From assembly GCF_003814515.1 (NCBI RefSeq), contig NZ_RKQJ01000004.1, forward strand, positions 247,675 through 311,674: DNA of 64,000 nt, written 5' to 3'. Positions within the stretch are counted from its first letter, which is position 1. Each line of letters opens with the position of its first letter. Origin of the DNA: Salinicoccus roseus (GTDB lineage: Bacteria; Bacillota; Bacilli; Staphylococcales; Salinicoccaceae). Shown here one piece after another: positions 62,783 through 64,000 of this stretch. The notes beneath the pieces are model-generated. The model worked only from the letters and a program-made list of their open reading frames with translations. It had not been told where the DNA came from and did not search any database. The translations under genes were made by a program, and so were the position numbers.

Positions 62783-63106
62783 ATGCGTGGCGGAATGAAC
62801 AATATGCAAGGCATGATGAAACAGATGCAGAAGATGCAGAAGAAGATGCAGGAAGAGCAGGAAAAACTGAAAGAAGAGAAAGTTGAAGGCACTGCTGGTG
62901 GCGGGATGGTCAAAGTGACTGTTTCAGGACACAAAGAAGTGCTGGATGTGGAAATCCAGGAAGAAGTAGTGGATCCGGACGACATTGAAATGCTCCAGGA
63001 CCTGATCGTCGCTGCAACCAATGAAGCAATGACAAAAGCGGATGAGCTCTCAAGTGAAAGGCTCGGCCAACATACTAAAGGTATGAACATTCCGGGAATG
63101 ATGTAA
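62783..63106 (+). CDS. ybaB: YbaB/EbfC nucleoid-associated protein
   Basis: 107 residues with a methionine/glutamine-rich start ([20 protein letters not shown]), a central [18 protein letters not shown] strand pair and helix [11 protein letters not shown]. Dimeric DNA-binding protein always between dnaX and recR. Confidence 0.96.
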   Translation: MRGGMNNMQGMMKQMQKMQKKMQEEQEKLKEEKVEGTAGGGMVKVTVSGHKEVLDVEIQEEVVDPDDIEMLQDLIVAATNEAMTKADELSSERLGQHTKGMNIPGMM

Positions 63107-63107
63107 C

Positions 63108-63704
63108 ATGCATTATCCGGAACCCATATCAAAGCTGATCGACAGCTTCATGAAACTGCCGGGCATTGGGCCGAAGACTGCCCAACGTCTGGCATTTTAT
63201 GTACTCAATATGAAAGAAGACGATGTCGTCAACTTTTCACGCAGCCTGATGGAAGTAAAGAGAGATCTCCAGTTTTGTTCCGTATGCGGCCACATCACCG
63301 ACATCGATCCCTGCTATATATGTCAGGATAAGAATAGAGATAGATCCATCGTCTGTGTAGTGCAGGATACTAAAGACGTCATTGCAATGGAGAAGATGCG
63401 TGAGTATAGGGGGATGTACCATGTTCTTCATGGTGCAATCAGTCCCATGGATGGAATCGGGCCGGAAGACATCAATGTGGCCACATTGATTGAAAGGCTG
63501 AAGGACGAGCAGATAAAAGAAATCATATTGGCAACGAACCCGAATATAGAAGGGGAGTCTACAGCAATGTACATCTCCCGTCTGGTCAAGCCGATCGGTG
63601 TAAAGATCACACGTCTTGCGCATGGGCTGCCTGTCGGGGGCGACTTGGAATATGCCGATGAAGTCACGCTTTCGAAAGCGATAGAGTATCGTACAGAACT
63701 ATAG
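63108..63704 (+). CDS. recR: Recombination protein RecR
   Basis: 198 residues: helix-hairpin-helix [18 protein letters not shown], zinc finger [22 protein letters not shown] ([26 protein letters not shown]). With RecO/RecF it loads RecA on gapped DNA. 1-nt gap after ybaB. Confidence 0.98.
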   Translation: MHYPEPISKLIDSFMKLPGIGPKTAQRLAFYVLNMKEDDVVNFSRSLMEVKRDLQFCSVCGHITDIDPCYICQDKNRDRSIVCVVQDTKDVIAMEKMREYRGMYHVLHGAISPMDGIGPEDINVATLIERLKDEQIKEIILATNPNIEGESTAMYISRLVKPIGVKITRLAHGLPVGGDLEYADEVTLSKAIEYRTEL

Positions 63705-63710
63705 AAGAAA

Positions 63711-63751
63711 CCAGGCCATTACAATGAAAAATGGCCTGGAAAACTTTTTTT
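63711..63751 (+). terminator. dnaX-ybaB-recR terminator
   Basis: CCAGGCCATT/AATGGCCTGG stem with 9-nt loop and TTTTTTT. Confidence 0.9.
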
Positions 63752-63761
63752 GAAAAACCCC

Positions 63762-63893
63762 TTGCATTCTCTAATGAAACCCTGTATAGTTATTTCTTGT
63801 CGGACGAAACGCAAAACCGACACAACAAACGTTACTATTAAGTTAAAAAAGATATAAAAAAGTGTTGCATCGCTGAGATCAACATGCTATAAT
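63762..63893 (+). promoter_or_regulatory. Tandem promoters of an rRNA operon
   Basis: P1: TTGCAT (63762-63767), 17 nt, TATAGT (63785-63790). P2: TTGCAT (63865-63870), 17 nt, TATAAT (63888-63893). The following leader (63894-64000) includes GAACATTGAAAACTGAATGA, typical of pre-16S leaders in staphylococci. The 16S rRNA gene must begin past the right edge. Confidence 0.85.
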
Positions 63894-64000
63894 AGTAAAG
63901 CAGTCAAAACAGAGAACATTGAAAACTGAATGACAATATGTCAACGTTAATTCCGAAAAAACGAATGCTACGGCATTCAACTTGGGCGACAAGTAAAACC

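Overview
This window is the replication-origin region of a Gram-positive chromosome. Gene order around dnaA matches the family Staphylococcaceae. Leftwards it reads dnaN, yaaA, recF, gyrB, gyrA, hut genes, serS, yybS, gdpP, rplI, dnaB, purA, tRNA-Glu/Asp, walRKHIJ, rlmH. Rightwards it reads rpmH, rnpA, jag, mnmE, mnmG, rsmG, noc, parB, mscS, ychF, rpsF, ssb, rpsR, guaBA. ParB without ParA is also a staphylococcal trait. The core is not as AT-rich as Staphylococcus itself, so a relative such as Salinicoccus or Jeotgalicoccus is my guess; I could not test this.

Layout. 1-4.14 kb: AT-rich accessory segment just beyond the 3' end of rlmH, the classical SCC insertion site. It holds a truncated YhgE/Pip protein, a broken flavin monooxygenase, a TetR regulator and a second short Pip-like membrane protein. 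4.1-11.1 kb: rlmH, an Api92-like gene, a DnaA-box cluster, and the walRKHIJ cell-wall operon. 11.2-19.3 kb: two tRNAs, purA, dnaB-rplI-gdpP-yybS, and serS with a T-box. 19.3-24.3 kb: complete hutPHUI histidine-degradation operon with a HutP attenuator and a cre site. 24.4-33.3 kb: gyrAB, recF, yaaA, dnaN, dnaA and a bipartite oriC. 33.4-46 kb: the rightward ribosome, tRNA-modification and chromosome-segregation operons, with modAB inserted between ssb and rpsR. 46-49.8 kb: accessory island with two YflT-type stress genes (each with a SigB-like promoter) flanking an Rgg/PlcR-like regulator, a 42-residue exported-peptide gene and a yfbU gene. 49.8-53.1 kb: guanine riboswitch and guaBA. 53.2-60.6 kb: two surface or secreted proteins, amtB and the trehalose operon trePCR. 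60.6-64 kb: SRP RNA, dnaX-ybaB-recR, and the tandem promoters of an rRNA operon whose 16S gene starts beyond the edge.

Almost all core genes point away from oriC, so they are co-directional with replication. Exceptions are the 1-4 kb accessory genes and the Api92-like gene on the left arm, and the two stress genes and the tandem-repeat secreted protein on the right arm.

The most interesting candidate is the probable peptide quorum-sensing (RRNPP-type) cassette at 47.6-49.3 kb. Others worth checking are the SCC-like direct repeats around the accessory segment, the DnaA-box cluster away from oriC, the Noc-binding sequences inside modB and hutI, and the overlap of the gyrA terminator with the hut promoter.
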